DNA from: Aurantiacibacter aquimixticola
Lineage (GTDB): Bacteria; Pseudomonadota; Alphaproteobacteria; Sphingomonadales; Sphingomonadaceae
Length of the DNA: 64,000 bases
Assembly (NCBI RefSeq): GCF_003605475.1
Contig: NZ_RAHX01000001.1
Span: forward strand, 1,054,001 to 1,118,000
Direction of reading: 5' to 3'
The translations under genes were made by a program, and so were the position numbers. Each line of letters starts with the position of its first letter. The stretch's first letter is position 1. The notes under the pieces are model-generated. The model had not been told where the DNA came from, ran no database searches, and saw only the letters and a list, made by a program, of their open reading frames with translations. Positions 35,990-45,485 of the stretch are shown in pieces.

Positions 35990-38047
35990 ATGAGCAAGAC
36001 CAGCCACGCTTTCTTCGACATGCACACGCACGGTTTCGTGCGCGTCGCCACCGCCACTCCGCGCACCCGCACCGCCGATGTCGGCTACAACCGCGACGGG
36101 ATTATCGAGCAGGCGAGAAAGGCGCATGCGCAGCATGTCGATCTGCTGCTTTATCCTGAGCTCTGCCTCTCCAGCTATGCGATGGACGATCTGCACATGC
36201 AGGGCGCGGTGCTCGATGCGGTGGAAGCTGAGATCGAGACTATCCGCAAGGCGAGCGCCGATCTGACGCCGGCCCTCGTCATCGGCGCCCCGCTGCGGCG
36301 CAATGGCCGCATCTACAACTGCGCGGTCGTCCTCTCGCATGGCGAAGTGCTCGGCGCCGTGCCCAAGAGCTATCTGCCCAATTACCGCGAATTTTATGAG
36401 AAGCGCTGGTTCGCCCGCGGTCAAAATTGCCGGAACCTGTGGATCCCGGTGAATGGCGAGGAAGTGCCTTTCGGCGTCGATTTGCTGTTCAGCGCGCAGA
36501 ACCTGCCCGGCTTCACCTTCGGCATCGAGATCTGCGAGGATTTCTGGAGCCCGCTGCAACCCGGCACGGAGGCTGCGTTGGCGGGCGCGACGATCCTGCT
36601 GAACCTTTCGGCCAGCAACATCACAATCGGCAAGTCGGATGAACGGCACCTGCTCTCCCGGGCCAGCTCCAGCCGCAATGTCTGCGCCTATGCCTATTCC
36701 GCCAGCGGTTTCGGTGAAAGCACGACGGATCTGTCCTGGGACGGACAAGGCATGATCTACGAGCTCGGCGATCTGCTGATCGAAAGCGTGCGCTTCGAGC
36801 TCGACCCCGAGCTTTGCGTCACCGATATCGACACGCGCCGCATTCTCAATGAGCGGATGCGGATGCAAACTTTCAACGATGCGGCGGAAGACGCCGGCAG
36901 GCCGGAAGACAGCTACCGGGTGATCGGTTTCGAGCACAGCTACGACGCTGCCGATATCGGACTGCAACGTCCGATCCGCCGCTTCCCGTTCGTCCCAAAC
37001 CGGATCGAGAAGCTGGACGAGGATTGCTACGAGGCGTTCAACATCCAAGTGGATGCGCTGATGCGGCGGATGCAGGCGACAGGCGCGAAGAGCCTCGTCA
37101 TCGGCATTTCCGGTGGGCTTGATTCCACCCATGCGCTGATCGTGGCGGCAAAGGCTTGCGATACGCTCGGCCTGCCGCGCTCTGTGATCCGCGCCTACAC
37201 CATGCCCGGCTTTGCGACTTCGGACGAAACAAAGGCGAATGCCTGGAAGCTGATGAAGGCGTTCGAGGTTACGGCGGAGGAGATCGATATCAAGCCTGCC
37301 GCGCGGCAGATGCTGAGCGATATGGACCATCCTTTCGCCAATGGCGAGCCGGTGCATGACGTGACGTTCGAGAATGTGCAGGCGGGCCTGCGGACGGATT
37401 ATCTCTTCCGGCTGGCAGGCCACCATGACGGGTTCGTGATCGGCACGGGCGATCTCAGCGAGCTGGCGCTCGGCTGGTGCACATACGGCGTCGGCGACCA
37501 GATGAGCCATTACGCGGTCAATGCCGGCGTGCCCAAGACGCTGATCCAGTACCTGATCCGTTGGGCGACGCGCACCGATCAGTTCTCGCCCGCCTGCGAT
37601 GATGCGCTGGAAGAAGTGCTGGGCACCGAGATATCGCCCGAACTCGTCCCTGCGGCGGAAGACGGCTCGATCCAGTCGACCGAGAGCATTATCGGCCCGT
37701 ACGAGCTCAATGATTTTTTCCTGCATCACGTGCTGCGATACGGTCAGAAGCCGAGCCATGTGGCGTTCCTGGCCTGGCATGCCTGGCGCGACGCGAAGAG
37801 CGGATCGTGGCCGCACGAGTTTCCGGAAAACGGCAAGAACGCATATGACCTCGCCACCATTCGCGGCTGGCTTGAGAAGTTCTGCAAACGCTTCTTCGAA
37901 TTCAGCCAGTTCAAGCGCAGCGCGCTTCCGAACGGTCCGAAGGTGAGCGCGGGCGGCGCATTGTCACCACGCGGCGACTGGCGCGCGCCCAGCGATGCGG
38001 TGGCCGATGTGTGGCTGGAGGAATTGCGCAAGAACGTTCCTGACTGA
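35990..38047 (+). CDS. nadE: Glutamine-dependent NAD+ synthetase
   Basis: A 685-residue two-domain enzyme. The N-terminal glutaminase domain (nitrilase fold, 1 to about 290) has Glu in [10 protein letters not shown], Lys in VPKSYLPNY and Cys in [10 protein letters not shown]. The C-terminal synthetase domain has the PP-loop [13 protein letters not shown] and [12 protein letters not shown]. It converts nicotinic acid adenine dinucleotide to NAD with glutamine as the nitrogen source. The length fits the long bacterial type (about 680). Confidence 0.96.
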   Translation: MSKTSHAFFDMHTHGFVRVATATPRTRTADVGYNRDGIIEQARKAHAQHVDLLLYPELCLSSYAMDDLHMQGAVLDAVEAEIETIRKASADLTPALVIGAPLRRNGRIYNCAVVLSHGEVLGAVPKSYLPNYREFYEKRWFARGQNCRNLWIPVNGEEVPFGVDLLFSAQNLPGFTFGIEICEDFWSPLQPGTEAALAGATILLNLSASNITIGKSDERHLLSRASSSRNVCAYAYSASGFGESTTDLSWDGQGMIYELGDLLIESVRFELDPELCVTDIDTRRILNERMRMQTFNDAAEDAGRPEDSYRVIGFEHSYDAADIGLQRPIRRFPFVPNRIEKLDEDCYEAFNIQVDALMRRMQATGAKSLVIGISGGLDSTHALIVAAKACDTLGLPRSVIRAYTMPGFATSDETKANAWKLMKAFEVTAEEIDIKPAARQMLSDMDHPFANGEPVHDVTFENVQAGLRTDYLFRLAGHHDGFVIGTGDLSELALGWCTYGVGDQMSHYAVNAGVPKTLIQYLIRWATRTDQFSPACDDALEEVLGTEISPELVPAAEDGSIQSTESIIGPYELNDFFLHHVLRYGQKPSHVAFLAWHAWRDAKSGSWPHEFPENGKNAYDLATIRGWLEKFCKRFFEFSQFKRSALPNGPKVSAGGALSPRGDWRAPSDAVADVWLEELRKNVPD

Positions 38048-38087
38048 CGCCCTTGTCAATACTTCGAGATGGCGTAGGTTGCCGCGC

Positions 38088-38846
38088 ATGACCCGTCCCA
38101 GCGTTCTTGTCACTGGCGGAGCCAAGCGGCTCGGCAAGGCGATGGTCGAGCGGTTTGCGCAAGGCGGGTGGCACACCGTCATTCATTGCAACACATCGCG
38201 CGACGCGGCGGACGACCTTGCGGCCACGTTGCCGAGCGCGGAGGTGGTCCAATGCAACCTGTCCGATCCCGAAGCGGGCGCGGCGATGGTTCGGCAACTT
38301 GCCGAGCGGCTCTCCGACTGGCGCTGCCTGGTCAATTCCGCCTCGATCTTCGCCGTCGACGAAGTAACCGCGCTCGATCCGGAAACGAACCGCAAGGCGA
38401 TGCAAGTGAACGCCGCCGCCCCTGCCCTTCTGGCGCAGACCTATCTCGCCCATGCAAAGAGCGGTGCCGGTCGGCGCGTGATCCAGTTCACCGACCAGAA
38501 GCTGCGCAATCTCAATCCGGACTTCTTCAGCTACACGATGAGCAAGGCTGCCGCCAGCATCGCCTCGCAAATGCTGGCAATGGCACATGATGGCAAGGAC
38601 CGGATCTACACGCTGGCCCCCGGCGCCATCCTGCCGAGCCACGACCAGAGCGAAGCCGAAGCCGAACGGTCGCATACGATGAACCTGCTGCAGCGACGAA
38701 CCGGGGCCGACGAGATTGCGGAAGCCGCGCTGTTCCTTGCGGAAGGGCCACTGGCGAGCGGCCAGAGCATCTATGTCGATTCCGGCCAGCATCTGCTGAA
38801 CCAGCCGAGAGACGTCATCTACATGGAACGGGAGGGACGCGCCTGA
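38088..38846 (+). CDS. Short-chain dehydrogenase/reductase (pteridine-reductase-like)
   Basis: A 252-residue SDR with the NAD(P) motif VTGGAKRLGKAM, the NSAS variant of the NNAG motif in LVNSASIFAVDEV, and the catalytic Tyr/Lys in SYTMSKAAA. The TGGAKRLG start and the NSAS variant are reminiscent of pteridine reductase/FolM-type enzymes. The next two genes follow without gaps and encode a cytochrome b and a molybdopterin oxidoreductase; a link through pterin chemistry is speculative. ATG 38088 was chosen because it begins the Rossmann fold. Confidence 0.85.
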   Translation: MTRPSVLVTGGAKRLGKAMVERFAQGGWHTVIHCNTSRDAADDLAATLPSAEVVQCNLSDPEAGAAMVRQLAERLSDWRCLVNSASIFAVDEVTALDPETNRKAMQVNAAAPALLAQTYLAHAKSGAGRRVIQFTDQKLRNLNPDFFSYTMSKAAASIASQMLAMAHDGKDRIYTLAPGAILPSHDQSEAEAERSHTMNLLQRRTGADEIAEAALFLAEGPLASGQSIYVDSGQHLLNQPRDVIYMEREGRA

Positions 38847-39577
38847 TGAGCGAAATCGCGATCGCAAACGAGGCCGTCGTTGAGCAATCGGTCCAGACAA
38901 GTGGCACCAAGCCGCGCAAGCGCCACGCCCTGTCCACCCGGATATGGCACTGGATCAACGCGGTCAGCATCATCATCCTTTTCATGAGCGGGCTGAACAT
39001 CTCCAACGCGCACCGCTATCTCTACTGGGGCGATTGGGGCTTTTCTCCCGAACAGGCATGGCTCGAAGTGCCACGCTTTCCGGGCTGGGCGACGATCCCG
39101 GGATATTACAGCCTGTCGGGCGCGCGCGACTGGCACGTGATCTTCTCGCTCGTCTTCGCCTTCAGCCTGTTGGCCTTCATCATCCTTGCGCTGCTGAACG
39201 GTCACATGAAGCGCGACATTTTCGCCCGCGCCCGCGAGTGGCGACCCGGCAACATCTGGGCCGACATCAAGCAACATCTGAAGCTCAATTTCGAGCATGG
39301 GGAAGGCAAGTACAACATCCTCCAGAAGATCTCCTATGCGGGTGTCATTCTCATCCTGATCCCGCTGATGATCTTCACCGGCATGGTGATGAGCCCCGGC
39401 ATGGAAGCCGCCTGGCCGTGGATGACGGAGCTGTTCGGCGGCAGACAGAGTGCTCGCTCGCTGCACTTCATTGCCGCATGGCTGCTATTCGCGTTCTTTG
39501 TGGTTCACATCGTGCTCGTCGTTCTCGCCGGACCGATCCACCAGCTGCGCGACATGACCACGGGAGGCCGCGAATGA
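38846..39577 (+). CDS. Cytochrome b561/b6-type membrane subunit
   Basis: A 243-residue membrane protein with four to five helices and His residues placed for di-haem b binding (TRIWHWINAVSI, ARDWHVIFSLVF, RSLHFIAAWLLFAFFVVHIVL). It begins on the last base of the SDR stop codon and its own end overlaps the molybdopterin oxidoreductase start. This suits a membrane electron-transfer partner, comparable in layout to the MsrQ/MsrP pair or to formate-dehydrogenase-type cytochromes. Confidence 0.87.
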   Translation: MSEIAIANEAVVEQSVQTSGTKPRKRHALSTRIWHWINAVSIIILFMSGLNISNAHRYLYWGDWGFSPEQAWLEVPRFPGWATIPGYYSLSGARDWHVIFSLVFAFSLLAFIILALLNGHMKRDIFARAREWRPGNIWADIKQHLKLNFEHGEGKYNILQKISYAGVILILIPLMIFTGMVMSPGMEAAWPWMTELFGGRQSARSLHFIAAWLLFAFFVVHIVLVVLAGPIHQLRDMTTGGRE

Positions 39578-40320
39578 TGCGCCGCCGAAACTTCCTCGTC
39601 GCTGCCGGAGCGACCTTTCTCACCGGATGCTCCAAGATCGGCGACACCGAGTGGTTCGCCAAACTGGTCGATGGCGCGGAAAACTGGCACCGCGGTCTGC
39701 ACCGTGCGCTCGGCGGTGGGCGCATCACGATGGCACCGGAATACGAGATTGCGGATATCTCCCCCTTCTTTCGCGGCAATGGCAGCCAGAGCGTCGACAC
39801 CGATGCATACCGCGCGTCCGAAGCCGCCGGGTTCGCCGACTGGCAGCTGACGGTGGACGGGTTGGTCGCCAATTCGCTGACGCTGTCGATGGACGACATC
39901 CGCGCCCTGCCCCAGCGTACGCAGATCACGCGGCACGACTGTGTCGAAGGATGGAGCGCGATCGGTCAGTGGACCGGTCCGCAGCTTTCGCAGATCTTGC
40001 TGGCCGCGCAGCCCACCGATGCCGCAAAGCTCGTGGTCTTTCACTGCGCCGACACGCTTGGCGGGTCGCAATATTACGAGAGCTGCGACATGGACGATGC
40101 GTATCATCCGCAGACCATTGTCGCTCATGCGCTCAATGGCGAGCCGTTGCCCGTCCGCAATGGCGCGCCGCTGCGGCTGCGGCTGGAGCGGCAGCTGGGC
40201 TACAAGCACGCGAAATATCTCACCCGGATCGAGCTCGTCGACAGTCTCGATGCAATTTACGGCGGCCTTGGCGGCTATTGGGAAGATCGCTCCGGCTATC
40301 AGTGGTATGCAGGCATCTAG
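39574..40320 (+). CDS. Molybdopterin-dependent oxidoreductase, sulfite-oxidase fold
   Basis: A 248-residue protein with a Tat-like twin-arginine leader (MMRRRNFLVAAGATFLTGCSK), which also ends in a lipobox-like Cys. The Moco domain has the conserved Cys ligand in TRHDCVEGWSAIGQWTG and family residues YYESCDMDDAYHPQT. It is of the YedY/MsrP class, and with the preceding cytochrome b it would form a periplasmic oxidoreductase fed from the quinone pool. Substrate unknown. Its stop codon shares CTAG with the stop of the convergent DUF1801 gene. Confidence 0.87.
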   Translation: MMRRRNFLVAAGATFLTGCSKIGDTEWFAKLVDGAENWHRGLHRALGGGRITMAPEYEIADISPFFRGNGSQSVDTDAYRASEAAGFADWQLTVDGLVANSLTLSMDDIRALPQRTQITRHDCVEGWSAIGQWTGPQLSQILLAAQPTDAAKLVVFHCADTLGGSQYYESCDMDDAYHPQTIVAHALNGEPLPVRNGAPLRLRLERQLGYKHAKYLTRIELVDSLDAIYGGLGGYWEDRSGYQWYAGI

Positions 40321-40760
40321 CCGTCAGGCGGATAGAGCCGGTTCATTGCGTCCCAGCTCAGCCGGATCATTTCCTCCAGCGCGTCTTCGTCGACACGCTC
40401 CAGCCGGGTGACGTAGAGGCAGCTCGCACCCTTGCTGTGCGGCCCCAGTTTCTCCCGCAGCGCGTCCATCCGCCTGCCCGTCGGCGCATCGCAATAGCCG
40501 CCCATCAGGTAGAGCGAGTGCTTCGCCTTTCGCGAGCTGAAGCCGGTACGCAGCCAGTGGACCTTGCGCCCGCTGTCATAGGTGGTGTGGTAATCGCCGT
40601 AGCCGATGATGCTCGCCCCCCACATCTGCGGCTCATCACCGGTCACCCGGCGAAATATCGCGTCGAGCGCCTTCGCACCTTCGCGCCGCGCCTCCGGCTC
40701 GACCTGCGCGATGAAACCGGACACGCTCGCATCTGTGGGCACTGTCACCGGATTGCTCAT
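40317..40760 (-). CDS. DUF1801 domain protein
   Basis: A 147-residue soluble protein matching the DUF1801 (YdhG-like) pattern: FIAQVEPEARREGAKALDAIF, then GASIIGYGDYHTTYDSGRK and the C-terminal LYVTRLERVDEDALEEMI. No enzyme activity is established. It is convergent with the molybdopterin oxidoreductase gene, their stop codons overlapping in CTAG. ATG 40760 was chosen over one 36 bases upstream, which would add an unrelated leader. Confidence 0.85.
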   Translation of the reverse strand: MSNPVTVPTDASVSGFIAQVEPEARREGAKALDAIFRRVTGDEPQMWGASIIGYGDYHTTYDSGRKVHWLRTGFSSRKAKHSLYLMGGYCDAPTGRRMDALREKLGPHSKGASCLYVTRLERVDEDALEEMIRLSWDAMNRLYPPDG

Positions 40761-40848
40761 GCCGATCACTATATCGCGCAATTGACTCGCCGCCAAACGC
40801 TGCGCAAACCGACCGCCTTTGCATTATCGATGAGGGGACAGGCGCCGC

Positions 40849-42150
40849 ATGTGGTTGCTCGACAAATTTCTGAAGACCGCGATCAAGCGCGGACGGCTCG
40901 TCATCACCGATCATGACGGTACGGTTCGCGAATACGGGCCCTCACCCAAAGAGATGGAGAATGGGCCGATCCGTGTCCGCCTGACGCACCCGAAGGCCGC
41001 CAATCACATCGCCCGCTATCCGCAGCTGGGCGCAGGCGAAGCCTTCATGTGGGGCTGGCTCGTCGTCGAGGAGCCGCACGATATTCGCGACCTGCTTCTC
41101 TACGTCACCGAGATCACGAAAACGCAGGGCGATGCGGTCATCAAGCCGAGCGGGCTCATTCGCAAGAATATCCAGAAGGCCATCTCCAAAGCCGACAGCG
41201 TCAATCTGAAAGGCAAGGCGCGCAAGAATGCCGAGCACACCTACAATCTGACGCGGCGGCTGTACGAGCTGTTCCTCGACGAGGACCGGCAGTACACCAT
41301 GGCCTATTACCGGGACACGGCGAACAGTCTCGAGAAGGCGCAGCTGGACAAGAAAGCGCATATCGCCGCCAAGCTTAACATCACGCCCGAGAACGGGCCG
41401 AACATGCGTATTCTCGACATCGGCTGTGGCTGGGGCGGCCTCGCGCTGTATCTCCACCGCACCTATGGCTGCGAAGTGCTCGGCGTGGCGCTGGCGCCGG
41501 ACCAGATCGCCTTTTGCAAGGAGCGGGCGAAGGAAGCCGGCGTGTCCGACAAGGTGAAGTTCGCGCTGATGGACTATCGCGACGTCAGCGGGAAGTTCGA
41601 CCGGATCACGTCGGTGGGCCTGCTGGAGCATGTCGGCACGCCGCATTATCCCGAATTTTACGAGCACACCAACCGGCTGCTGAAGCCTGACGGAGTCATG
41701 TTCAGCCATTGTTGCGGGCGCTCCGGCCCTCCCGGCTTCACCGACAAGTGGACGCGCAAATACATCTTCCCCGGCGGCTATATCCCGGCGCTCTCCGAAC
41801 TGGTCACGCAGAGCGAGAAATTCGGCTGGCAGGTGATGGACGTCGAAGCGATGCGCTTTCACTACAGCCACACGCTGGAAGAATGGTACAACCGCACCGT
41901 CATGCATCGGGATGAGATCGTCGAGATGTACGACGAGGTGTTCTACCGCATGTGGCTGTTCTACCTGGCCGGAGCGGAGCAGAGCTTCCGCAACGGTTCG
42001 ATGGTCAACTGGCAGATTCTCTACGTAAAGGATCGCGAGGCCATCCCGATGACGCGCGACTACATGTATGAGGAAAGCGAGCGCCTGCGCGGCCTGGAAG
42101 AACCGCCCTCATGGCATCTCGATCCCGCGCTGAAGGAGGCCGCCGAGTAA
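40849..42150 (+). CDS. Cyclopropane-fatty-acyl-phospholipid synthase family protein
   Basis: A 433-residue protein of the CFA/mycolic acid cyclopropane synthase family. The SAM motif MRILDIGCGWGGLALYLHR is followed by VTSVGLLEHVG and the conserved SHCCGRSGPPGFTDKWTRKYIFPGG, FHYSHTLEEWYNR. It would add a methylene or methyl group to membrane phospholipid acyl chains. The length is at the upper end for the family. ATG 40849 follows a gap of about 90 bases from the divergent DUF1801 gene. Confidence 0.92.
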   Translation: MWLLDKFLKTAIKRGRLVITDHDGTVREYGPSPKEMENGPIRVRLTHPKAANHIARYPQLGAGEAFMWGWLVVEEPHDIRDLLLYVTEITKTQGDAVIKPSGLIRKNIQKAISKADSVNLKGKARKNAEHTYNLTRRLYELFLDEDRQYTMAYYRDTANSLEKAQLDKKAHIAAKLNITPENGPNMRILDIGCGWGGLALYLHRTYGCEVLGVALAPDQIAFCKERAKEAGVSDKVKFALMDYRDVSGKFDRITSVGLLEHVGTPHYPEFYEHTNRLLKPDGVMFSHCCGRSGPPGFTDKWTRKYIFPGGYIPALSELVTQSEKFGWQVMDVEAMRFHYSHTLEEWYNRTVMHRDEIVEMYDEVFYRMWLFYLAGAEQSFRNGSMVNWQILYVKDREAIPMTRDYMYEESERLRGLEEPPSWHLDPALKEAAE

Positions 42151-42186
42151 GGCCATCTCGTCATCCGGCAGGATGAGGCTGATCGC

Positions 42187-43521
42187 ATGAATTCCCCCCG
42201 CCCTCTCACCCGCGCCAGCGTATTCGCACAGGCGTGGCCTATCATGCTTGGCCAGGCTTCGGTGCCGCTCGTGGGGATCGTCGATACGGCGGTGATAGGG
42301 CGTACCGGAGACGCCGTGGCGCTCGCGGGCGTTGCGCTGGGTGCAGTCGTCATCAATCTCGTCTTCTGGACGTTCGGCTTCCTGCGCATGGGGATGACCG
42401 GCTTGACCGCGCAGGCGAACGGCTCCGGCGATCCGCGCGAGGTGGAGGCGTTGCTGCTGCGCGCACTCGGCATCGGTTTCGCGCTCGGCCTCGCCATCCT
42501 CGCTCTCAGCGTGCCGATCGCCAATGCGGCTTTCGCCATCATGTCCGGCTCCGAAGCGGTAACGGGAGAGGCGGGCGGTTATGTGGAGGGCCGCTTCTAT
42601 GGCGCGCCCGCGGCGCTTGCAGTCTATGCCATGAATGGCTGGCTGCTGGGCCTTGGCCGGACGCGAGAGGCGCTGGTGCTGCAGATCGCGATGAACATCG
42701 CCAACATCGCGCTCGACATCTGGTTAGTCTGGGGCCTCGACATGGGCGCATATGGCGTCGGCCTCGGCACCGCCTGTGCGGAATGGATCGCGCTCGGTCT
42801 CGGCCTGCTGATCGTCGGGCGGGTGACGGGCGCAAACGTCTTTGCCCTCGCCCGTCGTGTGCCGCGCGCACTGCTGCTCGACCGGCAGCGGCTGCTGCGC
42901 CTCTTCGCCGTCAATCGCGATATCATGATCCGCACCATCGCGCTCCTCATCCTGTTCGCCTGGTTCGCCAATGCCGGGGCGCGGATCGGGGCAGATGCGC
43001 TGGCGGCCAACCATGTGCTGCTGCAGTTCGTGAATGTCGCCGCCTTCATTCTCGACGCCTTCGCCTTCACGGCAGAGGAGCGCGTCGGCCAGGCCTATGG
43101 CGCGCGTAACCGACAGCGCCTCCTGCGCGCGATCCGGCTGACCGGCGAGTTCGCGCTGGCCGCCGGCATTGTCTTCGCGCTCGCTTTCCTGCTGCTCGGC
43201 GGGCCGATCATCGATCTGCTGACCACCGACGCCGACGTGCGGGATATGGCCCGCACCTTCCTGCCGTTCGCAGCGCTCGTCCCGCTCATCGGCATGCCGA
43301 GCTGGATGCTGGATGGCATCTTCATCGGCACCACCAGAGGCCGCGCATTGCGCAATGCAGGCGTGGCGGCGACCATCCTCTATATCGCTCTCGACCTCGC
43401 CCTCAGGCCGTTCGACAATTGGGGCGTGTGGATCGCCATCACTGCCAGCTACCTCTTGCGCGCGGGCGGGCTTGCGCTTTACCTTCCGCGCCTGCTTAGG
43501 GATTTGGAGACCGGCAAATGA
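42187..43521 (+). CDS. MATE family efflux transporter (DinF-like)
   Basis: A 444-residue membrane protein with 12 predicted helices. The N-terminal stretch WPIMLGQASVPLVGIVDTAVIGRTG and the middle ALILFAWFANAGARIGADALAANHVL are typical of the DinF branch of MATE exporters. It probably uses a cation gradient to expel drugs or metabolites. It follows the CFA-synthase-like gene by 36 bases and overlaps the next gene by four bases (ATGA). Confidence 0.9.
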   Translation: MNSPRPLTRASVFAQAWPIMLGQASVPLVGIVDTAVIGRTGDAVALAGVALGAVVINLVFWTFGFLRMGMTGLTAQANGSGDPREVEALLLRALGIGFALGLAILALSVPIANAAFAIMSGSEAVTGEAGGYVEGRFYGAPAALAVYAMNGWLLGLGRTREALVLQIAMNIANIALDIWLVWGLDMGAYGVGLGTACAEWIALGLGLLIVGRVTGANVFALARRVPRALLLDRQRLLRLFAVNRDIMIRTIALLILFAWFANAGARIGADALAANHVLLQFVNVAAFILDAFAFTAEERVGQAYGARNRQRLLRAIRLTGEFALAAGIVFALAFLLLGGPIIDLLTTDADVRDMARTFLPFAALVPLIGMPSWMLDGIFIGTTRGRALRNAGVAATILYIALDLALRPFDNWGVWIAITASYLLRAGGLALYLPRLLRDLETGK

Positions 43522-44063
43522 CATCACCGCTGCTGCGCCGCTGGCTTGCCGCCCTGCTGATGACACTCGCCAGCTTCGGCATGGCGGCGCCTGCTCTCGC
43601 CGAGGTGCAGGTGCATTTTCATTCCTTCAATGGCAGCATTTTCGGCGGGCGCTACCCGCACACCTTCGTGGTGTTCGAGGGCACGCTGGACGACGGTACG
43701 CCAGTCAGCGAAAATTACGGTTTCTCCGCCCGCAACACGGCGGAGGCGATATCGTCCGGCCCCGCGCGGCACATGGTCATGACCGAGACGCAGAGCACCA
43801 TCGCCGACACCAATCGCCATTTCTCCGTCAATGTCAGCGACGCGCAATATCGCCGTCTGCGAGCCGAAGTCATTGCCTGGCGAGACTATCCCGGCGCGTT
43901 CTACGATCTGGATGAGAACAACTGCATCCATTTCGTGGCCCGCATGGCGCAACTGCTCGGCCTCGACGCGGACGTGCCGGATGAATATCTGCGCCGGCCG
44001 CGCGCATGGCTCAATTACGTCATACGCAGCAACCCGCAGCTTGGCGCGGCTGAGATCGGCTGA
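43518..44063 (+). CDS. Secreted protein with possible NlpC/P60-LRAT-like active site
   Basis: A 181-residue protein with a signal peptide (AALLMTLASFGMAAPALA). A His lies in RYPHTFVVFEG and a Cys in DLDENNCIHFVARMA. The order His then N-C-x-H-F is that of the circularly permuted papain-like/LRAT group (NCEHF in LRAT), so a thiol hydrolase or acyltransferase is possible. This is inference from short motifs. It is translationally coupled to the MATE exporter gene and is 60 bases before argG. Confidence 0.65.
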   Translation: MTSPLLRRWLAALLMTLASFGMAAPALAEVQVHFHSFNGSIFGGRYPHTFVVFEGTLDDGTPVSENYGFSARNTAEAISSGPARHMVMTETQSTIADTNRHFSVNVSDAQYRRLRAEVIAWRDYPGAFYDLDENNCIHFVARMAQLLGLDADVPDEYLRRPRAWLNYVIRSNPQLGAAEIG

Positions 44064-44123
44064 TTGCGCCGGTGACACCGCGCTGCTAGCCGCGCGTGTC
44101 CCACCAGCAGACAGGAAGCGCGC

Positions 44124-45338
44124 ATGTCCGATTTGAAAAGAGTGGTCCTCGCCTATTCTGGCGGCCTCGACACCAGCGTCATCGCCAAATGGCTGATGGT
44201 GGAACGGGGGCTGGAGGTCGTCACTTTCACCGCCGATCTGGGCCAGGGCGAAGAGATCGAGCCCGCGCGCGAGAAGGCCCGCGCGATGGGCATTCCGGAC
44301 GAGCACATCTTCATCGAGGACCTGCGCGAGGAATTCGTGCGCGACTTCGTCTTCCCCATGATGCGCGCCAATGCCCGTTACGAGGGCGATTACCTGCTCG
44401 GCACCAGCATTGCACGCCCGCTCATCTCGAAGCGCCTCGTCGAGATCGCGCATGAGACCGGCGCCGATGCCATCGCCCACGGCGCGACCGGCAAGGGCAA
44501 CGACCAGGTGCGTTTCGAGCTGTCGGCTTATGCGCTCGATCCTGACATCACCGTCATAGCTCCATGGCGCGAATGGGACCTGACGAGCCGCACGGCGCTG
44601 ATCGACTGGGCGGAGAAGCACCAGATCCAGGTGCCCAAGGACAAGCGCGGCGACAGCCCCTTTTCGACAGATGCGAACCTCCTGCACACCTCGTCCGAGG
44701 GCAAGGTGCTGGAGGACCCGTGGGAGGAGACACCGGACTATGTCTACTCGCGCACGGACCATCCGGAAGACGCGCCCGACACGCCCGAATATATCGAAAT
44801 CGCCTTCGAGCGCGGCGACGGCGTGGCGCTCAATGGCGAGGCGATGGCGCCTGCCGCCCTGCTTTCCGCACTCAACGATCTCGGCCGCAAGCACGGCATC
44901 GGCAGGCTCGATCTGGTCGAGAACCGCTTCGTCGGCATGAAGAGCCGCGGCATGTACGAAACGCCGGGCGGCGAGATCTACGCCCGCGCGCATCGCGGTG
45001 TGGAGCAGATCACGCTGGACCGCGGCGCTGCGCATCTGAAGGACGAGCTGATGCCGAAATATGCGGAGCTCATCTACAACGGCTTCTGGTTCAGCCCGGA
45101 GCGCGAGATGCTGCAGGCGGCGATCGACCTGAGCCAGGAGAAGGTGAGCGGCACCGTCCGGCTGAAGCTCTACAAGGGGCAGGCCATGGTCGTGGGTCGC
45201 AAGTCGCCGAACTCGCTCTATTCCGAGGCGCATGTTACCTTCGAAGACGATGCGGGCGCTTACGATCAGAAAGATGCGGCCGGCTTCATCAAGCTCAATG
45301 CCCTTCGCCTCCGTCTGCTGGCCAAACGCGACCGTTGA
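44124..45338 (+). CDS. argG: Argininosuccinate synthase
   Basis: A 404-residue enzyme joining citrulline and aspartate with ATP in arginine biosynthesis. The PP-loop [18 protein letters not shown] is at the N-terminus, and [14 protein letters not shown] and the family motif [12 protein letters not shown] follow. Length is typical (400-410). It is the last gene before the 830-base gap with the structured RNA. ATG 44124 has AGGAAG upstream. Confidence 0.97.
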   Translation: MSDLKRVVLAYSGGLDTSVIAKWLMVERGLEVVTFTADLGQGEEIEPAREKARAMGIPDEHIFIEDLREEFVRDFVFPMMRANARYEGDYLLGTSIARPLISKRLVEIAHETGADAIAHGATGKGNDQVRFELSAYALDPDITVIAPWREWDLTSRTALIDWAEKHQIQVPKDKRGDSPFSTDANLLHTSSEGKVLEDPWEETPDYVYSRTDHPEDAPDTPEYIEIAFERGDGVALNGEAMAPAALLSALNDLGRKHGIGRLDLVENRFVGMKSRGMYETPGGEIYARAHRGVEQITLDRGAAHLKDELMPKYAELIYNGFWFSPEREMLQAAIDLSQEKVSGTVRLKLYKGQAMVVGRKSPNSLYSEAHVTFEDDAGAYDQKDAAGFIKLNALRLRLLAKRDR

Positions 45339-45366
45339 CAGGCAATTTGCCGCAAACTTGCCGATA

Positions 45367-45440
45367 GTTTCGCGCGAAACGCCGAGACGTGGACTTATCC
45401 ACCTCTGTCCACTGGCATTTGCGCCATAAGTGGATAAGTC
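45367..45440. other. parS-like palindrome and inverted DnaA-box-like pair
   Basis: GTTTCGCGCGAAAC (45367-45380) is a perfect 14-bp palindrome that matches the parS core GTTTC-ACGT-GAAAC except in the central four bases. It is followed by GACTTATCCAC (45392-45402) and its exact inverse GTGGATAAGTC (45430-45440), each holding TTATCCAC, which is eight of nine bases of a DnaA box. Alternatives are a regulator-binding site or the promoter region of the RNA that follows. Confidence 0.45.
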
Positions 45441-45485
45441 GACGCTGGCGCCCTTGCCCGACTCGGTGCCCGCGCGCATTCTCAA

